DNA of 37,582 nucleotides from Rhodospirillales bacterium Ga0074136 (lineage in GTDB: Bacteria > Pseudomonadota > Alphaproteobacteria > Acetobacterales > Acetobacteraceae): the NCBI GenBank assembly GCA_001464375.1, contig LNEW01000033.1:1-37582 (forward strand). The letters are read 5' to 3'. The translations under genes were made by a program, and so were the position numbers. Of this stretch, positions 30,810-37,582 are shown in pieces. The notes under the pieces were generated by a model. It saw nothing but the letters and a program-made list of their open reading frames with translations, did no database searches and was not told the DNA's origin. Within the stretch, counting starts at the first letter, position 1. Every line of letters begins with the position of its first letter.

Positions 30810-33800
30810 ATGACCGAATTCTTTGCCCTGCTCGATCGCCGCCGTGGTGCGCAACCCGCGCCTGAGGAACCCGCTGCTGCGCCGCCCGCGATGCCCGTCG
30901 CGCAGGAGGCCGTGCGCGCGGTGCGCATGACAACGCTCGCAGGCACCGGATTGTTCGATGCCGCGCACTACCTCTCGGCCTATCCGGACATCGCGGCGGC
31001 CGGGATCGAGCCCTTCGCGCACTTCTACGATCACGGCTTCACCGAGGGACGTCGGCCAAACCCGTATTTCGATCCGTCGTGGTACCTCGCCCAGAACCCG
31101 GATGTCGCGCAGGATGGGCTGAATCCGCTGTTCCACTATGCGTTCCATGGCGAGGCGGAGGGGCGCAAGCCGAGCCCATTGTTCGAGCCCGCCTGGTATC
31201 GGGCTCAATACGACGTGCCCGTCAACGAGAACGCGCTCGCGCACTGGCTGAAGCATCGCACGAGCGGCCGCTTCAGCCCGATGCCGGATTTCGACGTGGA
31301 TTTCTATCTGGCGCGCAACCCGGATGTCGCAGCGGCGGGGGTTGATCCGTTCGAGCACTTCTGGTGCCAGGGCTACAAGGAAGGGCGCGATCCCTCCCCG
31401 GCCTTCGACGTCCGCTTCTACGCGCAGCGCTACTTGCGCGGCGACCTGGCGGACAACCCTTTCGCACATTGGCTGGCGCATCGCGACGAACCCGGCGTGC
31501 ATGGACGGATGCCGGAGGACGAGGCCTCGGTGCCGCGCGAGGTGAAGCGCTTCACCAGGCCAGGACCCGACTTCGAGGAGGTGCGCCCGCTGCCGGCGGA
31601 TGCGGCGAAGCGGGTCAAGCTGCTGGCCTACTACCTGCCGCAGTTCCACGCCTTTCCGCAGAACGACGCCTGGTGGGGGCGCGGCTTCACCGAATGGACC
31701 AACGTGCCGCGCGGGCTGCCGCGCTTCCGCGGCCACTACCAGCCGCGCGTGCCGCGCGACCTCGGCTTCTACTCCCTGGAAGGCAACGAGACCTTCCGCC
31801 GCCAGGCGGAGATGGCCAAGGCCGGCGGCGTGCACGGCTTCGTCTTCTATTTTTACTGGTTCAACGGCACGCGGCTGCTGGATGCGCCGGTCGAGCGCTT
31901 CCTGGCCGATGCGTCGATCGACATGCCCTTCGCGCTGATGTGGGCAAACGAGAACTGGACGCGGCGCTGGGATGGCGCCGAGAGCGAGGTCCTGATCTCG
32001 CAGGATTATCGCCCTGACGACGACGAACGCATGGTCGCGGAGTTCGCCCGCCACTTCCGCGACCCGCGCTACATCCGCGTGGGCGGGCGTGCGGTGTTGA
32101 TGGTCTATCGGCCGGCGCTGATCCCCGACAGCAAGTCCACCATCGCGCGCTGGCGGCACCTGTTCCGCGAACAGCACGGGGAGAACCCGCTGCTGGTGAT
32201 GGCGCAGGGCTTCGGCGATGTCGATCCGCGCCCCCATGGCCTCGATGGCGCCATCGAATTCCCGCCGCACAAGCTGACCCAGAACCTCGAGCCGATCGCC
32301 ACCGGACTCGATGTGCTGGACCCCGATTTCACCGGCAAGGTCTACACCTATGAGGAGGTGACACGGGTGTCGCTCGAGGAGCCGACCCCCGCCTTTCCGC
32401 TGATCCGCACGGCGGTGCCGTCCTGGGACAATGATGCGCGACGCCAGGGAAGCGGGCTCGTGATCACCGGCAGCACGCCGATGAAGTACGAGGCCTGGCT
32501 TTCCGCGCTGATCGAGCACGCCGGCCGCAATCCCTTCCATGGCGAGGCGATCGTCTGCGTCAACGCGTGGAACGAGTGGTGCGAGGGCGCGTATCTCGAA
32601 CCCGACCTGCATTTCGGCGGCGCCTATCTCAACGCAACCGCCCGCGCCGTGAGCGGCGCGAGCCGCCTTGGCGACGAAGCGCCGCCGCGCATGCTGCTGG
32701 TGGGCCACGACGCCTTCCCCGGTGGCGCGCAGCAACTGCTGCTGTCGATCGGCACGACGCTGAAGCGTGCCCATGGCGTCGAACTGGAATTCCTGCTGCT
32801 GGGCGGCGGCGCGATGGAAGCGGATTACCGCCGCGTGGCACCGACCACCGTGATCGCCGGCCAGGCGGCGCTGTCGGCACGGGTCGGCGCCATGGCGGCG
32901 CGTGGCTGGCGCCATGCGATCGTGAACACCACAGCCGCCGGGCCGGCGGTCGCGACGCTACGCGCGGCCGGCATCGGCGCCACGCTGCTGGTGCATGAAC
33001 TGCCGCGCCTGATCCGTGAGAAGCACCTGGCCGACGGCGCGCGCGCCGGCATCGCCGCGGCGCGCAAAATCGTCTTCCCCGCGCCCTTCGTGCGCGACGA
33101 AGTCCTGGGCATGCTGGGGCTGGCGGTCGATGAACGCTGCCAGTTGCGGCCGCAGGGGATCTACAAGGACCTCTCGGCGCCGGCCGATGCCGCGGCGCGC
33201 ATTCGCGCCGAACTCGGCATCGGGGACGGCGATCGCCTGGTGGTCGGCATCGGCTACGCCGACATGCGCAAGGGCTTCGACCTGTTCCTGCAGCTGTGGC
33301 GCCTGCTGCGCTGGCGCGGTCGCGGCCGCGTACACCTGTGCTGGCTGGGCGGGATGGACCCGCAGATGCAGGCGTGGCTGTCCGCGGAGATCGAGGCGGC
33401 CAAGGCGACCGGAACCTTCCACATGCCAGGCCGGCGCGACGATGTGGGTGCCTTCCTGCGCGCGGCCGATGCCTATGCGCTGACCTCGCGCGAGGACCCC
33501 TTCCCCTCCGTGGCGCTGGAGGCGCTGGCCGCCGGGCTACCGGTGGTGGCCTTCGGCGGCAGTGGCGGCATCCCGGACATGCTGGTCGAGACCGGCGCTG
33601 GCGGCGTGGTGCCCTATGGCGACGTGACAGCGATGGCCGAGGCCGTCTCCGCCGCGGTGCAGCCCGGAGCGGACGCCGCCATCCGCCAAAAGGCAGCGGC
33701 CAGGCGCCGGAGCATCGCGTCGGAGCGCTTCGGCTGGCGCCCCTACGTGCGGGACCTGCTGCGGATGGCGGTGCCGGACCTGCCGTCAGTCTCCGTCGCG

Positions 33801-34685
33801 GTGCCAAACTACAACTACGCGCGCTTCATGCCCGAGCGGCTCGGATCGGTCTTCGCGCAGAGCCTGCCGGTGCAGGAGGTGATCGTGCTGGATGATTGCT
33901 CCACGGATGACAGCCTCGATGTCATTCGCGCCGTCGCGCGGCGGCATGGACGGGAAATCCGGCTCGCGCCCAACGCCACCAACAGCGGATCCGTGTTCGC
34001 GCAATGGCGCAAGGCAGCGGAGATGGCGCAGGGCGACTACCTTTGGATCGCCGAGGCCGACGACCTGTCCGACCCCGACTTCCTGCTGCGCGCGACGGCG
34101 CGCATGGCGGCGGATCCGGCAATCCGCTTCGCCTTCACCGACAGCCGTACGATCGCCGCCGATGGGTCTGCGATGTGGCCGGACTACAAGGGCTACTACC
34201 GGACGCTCGAACCCGATGCGCTGCAACGCAGCGAAGTCTTCGACGCCGCGGCATTCGTGCGCCGCTTCCTCGCGGTGAAGAACCTGGTGCTGAACGTAAG
34301 CGCCGTGGTCTGGCGCCGCGACGCGCTGCTCGCCGCGCTCGATTCCTGCGCGGAGGATCTGCGCGGTTTCCGCATGGCGGGCGATTGGCGGCTCTATCTT
34401 CAGGCGCTCGCCGAGCCTGGCGCGCGGGTGGCGTACGAGGCAACGCCCCTCAATGTGCATCGTCGCCATGCGGCGAGCGTGACGCACGCGCTGGACGCCA
34501 CGCGGCATGTCGAGGAGATCGCGCGCTGCCATGCCTTCGCCCGGCATGCCTTCGCCGATACCGCCGGGACCATGGCGGCGCAGCAGGCCTATATCGCGGA
34601 GGTTGCCGGCCAGCTCGGCGCTGAACCGCCTTCGCCGAAACCGAAGCGGCGCCGCACGCGCCGTTCGCCGAGCCGCGCGCCATGA
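30810..34685 (+). CDS. Giant trifunctional glycan protein: PDV repeats, WbsX domain, GT4 and GT2
   Basis: A protein of 1291 residues in one frame. Residues 49-234 are five degenerate PDV-type repeats (FDPSWYLAQNPDVAQDG, then HYAFHGEAEGRKPSP). Residues about 268-625 are a WbsX/GH99-like domain: LLAYYLPQFHAFPQNDAWWG, FYWFNGTRLLD, MWANENWTRRWDG, and WNEWCEGAYLEPD with the conserved acids. Residues about 628-985 are a GT4 domain (LLVGHDAFPGGAQQLLL, SREDPFPSVALEALAAG). Residues about 994-1235 are a GT2 domain (VSVAVPNYNYARFMPERLGS, VLDDCSTDDS, IAEADDLSDPDF). The tail is basic. It likely builds several linkages of a surface glycan in the cytoplasm. It lies 61 bp after the HlyD gene with a GAGG site, probably in the same operon. 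Confidence 0.88.
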   Translation: MTEFFALLDRRRGAQPAPEEPAAAPPAMPVAQEAVRAVRMTTLAGTGLFDAAHYLSAYPDIAAAGIEPFAHFYDHGFTEGRRPNPYFDPSWYLAQNPDVAQDGLNPLFHYAFHGEAEGRKPSPLFEPAWYRAQYDVPVNENALAHWLKHRTSGRFSPMPDFDVDFYLARNPDVAAAGVDPFEHFWCQGYKEGRDPSPAFDVRFYAQRYLRGDLADNPFAHWLAHRDEPGVHGRMPEDEASVPREVKRFTRPGPDFEEVRPLPADAAKRVKLLAYYLPQFHAFPQNDAWWGRGFTEWTNVPRGLPRFRGHYQPRVPRDLGFYSLEGNETFRRQAEMAKAGGVHGFVFYFYWFNGTRLLDAPVERFLADASIDMPFALMWANENWTRRWDGAESEVLISQDYRPDDDERMVAEFARHFRDPRYIRVGGRAVLMVYRPALIPDSKSTIARWRHLFREQHGENPLLVMAQGFGDVDPRPHGLDGAIEFPPHKLTQNLEPIATGLDVLDPDFTGKVYTYEEVTRVSLEEPTPAFPLIRTAVPSWDNDARRQGSGLVITGSTPMKYEAWLSALIEHAGRNPFHGEAIVCVNAWNEWCEGAYLEPDLHFGGAYLNATARAVSGASRLGDEAPPRMLLVGHDAFPGGAQQLLLSIGTTLKRAHGVELEFLLLGGGAMEADYRRVAPTTVIAGQAALSARVGAMAARGWRHAIVNTTAAGPAVATLRAAGIGATLLVHELPRLIREKHLADGARAGIAAARKIVFPAPFVRDEVLGMLGLAVDERCQLRPQGIYKDLSAPADAAARIRAELGIGDGDRLVVGIGYADMRKGFDLFLQLWRLLRWRGRGRVHLCWLGGMDPQMQAWLSAEIEAAKATGTFHMPGRRDDVGAFLRAADAYALTSREDPFPSVALEALAAGLPVVAFGGSGGIPDMLVETGAGGVVPYGDVTAMAEAVSAAVQPGADAAIRQKAAARRRSIASERFGWRPYVRDLLRMAVPDLPSVSVAVPNYNYARFMPERLGSVFAQSLPVQEVIVLDDCSTDDSLDVIRAVARRHGREIRLAPNATNSGSVFAQWRKAAEMAQGDYLWIAEADDLSDPDFLLRATARMAADPAIRFAFTDSRTIAADGSAMWPDYKGYYRTLEPDALQRSEVFDAAAFVRRFLAVKNLVLNVSAVVWRRDALLAALDSCAEDLRGFRMAGDWRLYLQALAEPGARVAYEATPLNVHRRHAASVTHALDATRHVEEIARCHAFARHAFADTAGTMAAQQAYIAEVAGQLGAEPPSPKPKRRRTRRSPSRAP
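30954..31511 (+). repeat. Protein-level PDV repeats at the start of the giant glycan protein
   Basis: About five units of 35-40 residues with the pattern F/Y-D-x2-W/F/H-Y-L-x3-P-D-V-x2-x-G-x-x-P-F-x-H-F/Y-x3-G-x2-E-G-R-x-P. Units 1, 2 and 4 are clearest; units 3 and 5 lack the PDV core. The same pattern appears twice in the small protein at 34731-35180. The DNA units are too diverged to recombine readily. The role is unknown; repeats like these occur at the N-termini of other alphaproteobacterial glycosyltransferases and may mediate protein or glycan binding. Confidence 0.65.
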
Positions 34686-34730
34686 CGCGGCGTATCGCCA
34701 GCCACAAGCCCACCCGCAACCGGAGCGTGA

Positions 34731-35180
34731 ATGACGATGTATGTCCCCCCTTATGACGCTGTCCTGGCCAGTATCGGCACCTCGCGCGAGGCACTGCGCA
34801 GCGAGCAGTCGGTCAGCGTGCCGATCGGCCTGTTCCGCTTTCTGCTGCAGATCGCCGTCGCGAATGGCGACTTCAACGAGGCGGGGTATCTCGAAGCCAA
34901 TGCGGATGTGGCCGATGCGGTGCAGTCCGGCACCATCGACAGCGCGCGGCTGCACTACATCGGCTTCGGCTACTTCGAGGGGCGCCAGGGCGGCACGCCC
35001 GATGTCGATGAGCGCTGGTACCTGCGCTCCTACCCTGACGTCGGCGCGGCGGTGAAGGCGGGCAAGCTCACCTCCGGGCGCGAGCATTTCTCGATGATTG
35101 GGGCCTCCGAATGGCGCAGCCCGAGCCCGCGCTACGAAGCGGATGCGCAGCAGTGGAAGCGGGCGCTGGAGGAAGCCTGA
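34731..35180 (+). CDS. Small PDV-repeat protein of unknown function
   Basis: A cytoplasmic-looking protein of 149 residues, no signal peptide or membrane segment. After a helical N-terminus (PIGLFRFLLQIAVANGDFNE) come two PDV units: GYLEANADVADAVQSG with HYIGFGYFEGRQGG, and WYLRSYPDVGAAVKAG with HFSMIGASEWRSPSP. These match the N-terminal repeats of the giant protein encoded 45 bp upstream, as if that module had been split off as a separate subunit. GGAG seven bases before ATG 34731 supports the start. It probably works with the giant protein or with the sulfotransferase encoded 43 bp downstream. No catalytic motif is visible. Confidence 0.75.
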   Translation: MTMYVPPYDAVLASIGTSREALRSEQSVSVPIGLFRFLLQIAVANGDFNEAGYLEANADVADAVQSGTIDSARLHYIGFGYFEGRQGGTPDVDERWYLRSYPDVGAAVKAGKLTSGREHFSMIGASEWRSPSPRYEADAQQWKRALEEA

Positions 35181-35223
35181 CGCAGGCGCCGCGAAGGCCG
35201 ACACCCGCGAGGAGGATCCACGC

Positions 35224-36258
35224 GTGACACGCATCGTCATCCATATCGGATCACACAAGACGGGGACGACGTACCTGCAGCAGGGATTCGTGGCGCTGCG
35301 TCCGTCCCTCCTCGCGGCCGGCATCGACTATCCGGCGGAATGGCAGGACCACCTGCACGGGCACCACTCGCTCGCGCGGAAGCTGGCGGCGGGCGATGAC
35401 GCCACGCCGGCGCGTCTGACCGACCGCGTTGGAGCGGCGGCGAGCGAGGGGCGTGGCGTCCTGTTATCGAGCGAGAACTTCGAAAATCTCGACGATGCCG
35501 CTGTTGGGCGCCTGGCTGGCGCCCTGCGAGGCCATGCGGTCGAGATCGTGTACTTCGCGCGCCACTGGTCCGGGCTGCTGCCATCAGCCTGGCAGGAGCA
35601 CGTCAAGCAGGGCGGCAGCGAGACCTACCCTGAGTTCCTGCTGGCGCACCTGACACAGCCGTCGGACAGCCGGCTGCTGAACCCGATGCAGATGCTCCGC
35701 CGATACGCCGCGGCCTTTGGGCGGGATGCGATCCGGCTGGTCGCCTATGACCGCGTGATCGACGGCGGACAGGACCTTCTGGCTTTTTTCCTGGACACGG
35801 TGCTCGACGTGGAGGTCGCGGCGCCGCCGCAAGGCAAGCGGGTGAACGGGGCGCTGCCGGCCACGGATATCGAGATCATACGGCTGTTGAATGCCCTGGC
35901 ACGACGATGGGCGGGCCGCGTGCCGGGCGGCGTGTGGCCAATGAAGCTGTTCTACGAGCTCGGCGGTGAGGGTATGCCAGCGATCGCCGTCCTGCGGTGC
36001 GCCTTGCAGCCCTTTATCGTCCGACATGCTTTCACCGAAGATGTCTCGGCCCTGCGCGCCATCGAGAGGCAGACGATCGAGCAGTTCGGACCGTTGCTGC
36101 CCGCGGATGGCGGCGTGGCCCTTCACCCGCAGGGCGGATGCTTCGCCGGCGAATACGTCGCGCGGGAATACTGGATGGATCCCCCGGTGCCGCAGGCCGT
36201 CGCCGCGTTATGCGATGCCGTGCGTCGACGACACGCCGACCTGGCACGCGCTGCGTAG
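35224..36258 (+). CDS. Sulfotransferase-family protein
   Basis: A P-loop sulfotransferase-like protein of 344 residues that would use PAPS to sulfate a carbohydrate or other acceptor. The 5'-phosphosulfate loop is GSHKTGTTYL (residues 9-18), right at the N-terminus after the first strand. The 3'-phosphate site is recognisable in EIVYFARHWSGLLPSAWQEH with Arg and Ser in the expected places. Length and order fit bacterial carbohydrate sulfotransferases. It starts with GTG 35224, eight bases after GGAGG; the frame further upstream overlaps the previous gene. Co-direction and short gaps on both sides tie it to the glycan genes. The acceptor, presumably the polysaccharide made here, is inferred. 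Confidence 0.83.
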   Translation: MTRIVIHIGSHKTGTTYLQQGFVALRPSLLAAGIDYPAEWQDHLHGHHSLARKLAAGDDATPARLTDRVGAAASEGRGVLLSSENFENLDDAAVGRLAGALRGHAVEIVYFARHWSGLLPSAWQEHVKQGGSETYPEFLLAHLTQPSDSRLLNPMQMLRRYAAAFGRDAIRLVAYDRVIDGGQDLLAFFLDTVLDVEVAAPPQGKRVNGALPATDIEIIRLLNALARRWAGRVPGGVWPMKLFYELGGEGMPAIAVLRCALQPFIVRHAFTEDVSALRAIERQTIEQFGPLLPADGGVALHPQGGCFAGEYVAREYWMDPPVPQAVAALCDAVRRRHADLARAA

Positions 36259-36311
36259 CGGCCGCGTGGTTCGCCCCAATACCGACGACCCTCATCGCTC
36301 AGGAGGCTTCC

Positions 36312-37514
36312 ATGACGGACCCTGCCCGACCACAGCCATTCCGGATTTCCGCACAGGGGAAGCGCATCTGCTTCTGGGGCGCGCCGGCACATGTACCGCC
36401 CTTCGACACGCTTTCGCGCGGCCTCGAACTGACCGGTGCCAATACCGGAAACCTGTTCATCGGCCACGGGCTCTTCCATGGGGTTGATTGCGCGCACGCG
36501 GCGTTCCACCCGGGCTTCGGCGTGATCCCGGCCGAGCACCTGCACGAACACTTCGACATGCTGTTCGTGCCGGCGTCCAATTTCGTGGGGAATGGTGTCG
36601 ACCTCACCGCCCATGCGGACTACTTCGCCCGGACGCGGCTGCCGATCTTCTGCTTCGGGCTGGGCTCGCAATTGCGGCCTGGTGAAGCGCCTGCGCTGAA
36701 GCCCGGCACGGAACGGCTGCTGCACCTCCTGTCCGAGCGCGGCGGGTCGATCGGCGTGCGCGGCGCCTTCACGGCGGAGGTCCTCTGGCGCATGGGAATC
36801 CGCAATACCAGCATCGTCGGCTGTCCATCGCTGCTGGGGCTGCGGGAGGAGGCATTGGAGCGGCTCGCCCGCGTCACGCCGGCGCTGGACAAGGTCGCGC
36901 TGAACCTGTCGAACAACGTGCGCCGCCACGCACTGAATTCCGAGGCGATGCGCAGTTCCGAGAACGGCCTGTTCCAGCGGCTGCTCGGCGAGAACGCCTT
37001 CTATATCCTGCAGAACGAGCGGCCGGAGATGGAATTGCTGAGCGCAATGGCAGCCGGCGACACGGCGAAGGTGGCCGCAGCGGTCCAGCAGATCGCGGAT
37101 GTCTTCGATATCTCCGGCTCGCGCGAGGACCTGAAGGCGTTTCTCGAACGGCGCGTCAGGATCTTCTTCTCGGTCGATGACTGGGTCGGCTGCATGGCGA
37201 CCATGAGCGTCGCGATCGGTTCGCGCTTCCACGGCAATGTCGCGGCGTTGCTCGCGGGCACGCCATCATTGTGCCTGGTGCACGACATGCGGACGCGGGA
37301 GTTGTGTGAACTGCTCCGACTGCCGCACGTGGTGCTCGATCGGCGCATCGCCCCGGAGGAGATCCTGGAGAGGGCGCTGGATGTCGACTATGCGCCGTTC
37401 ATCGCACATCTGCCGCGCCTGATGATGGAATGGCGCCTTTTCCTGGCGCGCAACGGGTTGGAACCGCAGGGGGCCGCGCAGGAGGCGCCCGTGCTGGAGG
37501 CGGTGGTGGCGTGA
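36312..37514 (+). CDS. Polysaccharide pyruvyl transferase family protein
   Basis: A GT-B-like protein of 400 residues that would add a ketal-linked pyruvate from phosphoenolpyruvate to a sugar of a surface polysaccharide. The N-terminal half has ICFWGAPAHVPPFDTLSRG and TGNLFIGHGLF; the middle has LPIFCFGLGSQLR and GSIGVRGAFTAEVLWRMGI; the C-terminal half has the family's GSRFHGNVAALLAGTPSL. ATG 36312 follows a strong AGGAGG (36301-36306), nearly the same leader as the second RTX gene. Pyruvylated glycans often anchor S-layer or surface proteins in bacteria; whether that holds here is open. It is the last complete gene in the window. Confidence 0.85.
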   Translation: MTDPARPQPFRISAQGKRICFWGAPAHVPPFDTLSRGLELTGANTGNLFIGHGLFHGVDCAHAAFHPGFGVIPAEHLHEHFDMLFVPASNFVGNGVDLTAHADYFARTRLPIFCFGLGSQLRPGEAPALKPGTERLLHLLSERGGSIGVRGAFTAEVLWRMGIRNTSIVGCPSLLGLREEALERLARVTPALDKVALNLSNNVRRHALNSEAMRSSENGLFQRLLGENAFYILQNERPEMELLSAMAAGDTAKVAAAVQQIADVFDISGSREDLKAFLERRVRIFFSVDDWVGCMATMSVAIGSRFHGNVAALLAGTPSLCLVHDMRTRELCELLRLPHVVLDRRIAPEEILERALDVDYAPFIAHLPRLMMEWRLFLARNGLEPQGAAQEAPVLEAVVA

Positions 37515-37582
37515 CGACAAGCGGGCCACCACCAACTGATACCAACGGCGCGGATGACTGACGCCTGGAAGGGCTTCCCTCC
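37515..37582 (+). other. Window end, possible start of another gene
   Basis: The last 68 bases hold no complete gene. ATG 37554 opens MTDAWKGFP and runs off the end; it could be the next gene of the glycan operon, but there is no clear ribosome site before it. A GTG at 37511 overlapping the upstream stop gives only 16 codons and is not credible. Confidence 0.3.

Noticed and set aside
30528..32915. A 795-codon open frame on the minus strand
   Set aside because: Antisense to the HlyD and WbsX coding regions, which have clear domain motifs; no domain or ribosome site in the minus frame.

Overview
The window is a very GC-rich stretch with alphaproteobacterial gene content. It has a Bpt/Ate-type aminoacyl-tRNA-protein transferase tail, TRAP and tripartite-tricarboxylate (Bug) binding proteins, GTGA/ATGA-coupled operons and strong GGAGG ribosome sites. 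The gene set looks most like Acetobacteraceae (Roseomonas relatives). That placement is inferred from gene content, not from a marker gene. I see no RNA genes, CRISPR arrays, insertion sequences or phage genes.

Left part (1-17,026): a catabolic island for small carboxylated and aromatic compounds. After the bpt tail come an orphan DctP, a MetE-C-like zinc methyltransferase coupled to a LigI-like amidohydrolase, and a complete TRAP operon (dctP-dctQ-dctM) on the minus strand. Next are a maleate isomerase-like gene coupled to a signal-less NMT1-like protein, a TetR regulator, and a QsuD-like quinate/shikimate dehydrogenase divergent from a Bug protein. These are followed by protocatechuate 3,4-dioxygenase (pcaH, pcaG), a second Bug protein, a hydroxyquinol/catechol-type intradiol dioxygenase, a deacetylase-family gene, a GntR regulator and a second MetE-C-like gene. 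The logic suggests uptake of acidic substrates, oxidation of quinate/shikimate toward protocatechuate, and ortho ring cleavage. TetR and GntR have visible candidate operators. Several gaps hold short relics that keep a ribosome site and an N-terminus but no body, including possible dehydroshikimate dehydratase and DUF849 starts, so the island appears to be shedding genes.

Right part (17,291-37,514): a secretion and surface-glycan locus. Two small RTX proteins flank a large methyltransferase (minus strand) and an OmpR-like regulator with a degenerate receiver. From the second RTX gene onward 12 genes run in one direction with overlaps or short gaps. They are a GT2 protein, a GT4 protein, a coiled-coil membrane protein, two different type I secretion ABC half-transporters, an HlyD adaptor, a 1291-residue WbsX-GT4-GT2 fusion, a small repeat protein, a sulfotransferase and a polysaccharide pyruvyltransferase. 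No outer-membrane TolC-type channel is present.

The most novel element is this second locus. A recurring beta-rich 'GWA' domain is shared by the methyltransferase, the GT2 protein and the membrane protein. A 'PDV' repeat is shared by the giant fusion and the small protein. A palindromic leader is shared by the regulator gene and the RTX gene. Together these suggest a coordinated system that exports RTX protein(s) and builds or decorates a cell-surface layer with sulfated or pyruvylated glycan. That functional model is inference.
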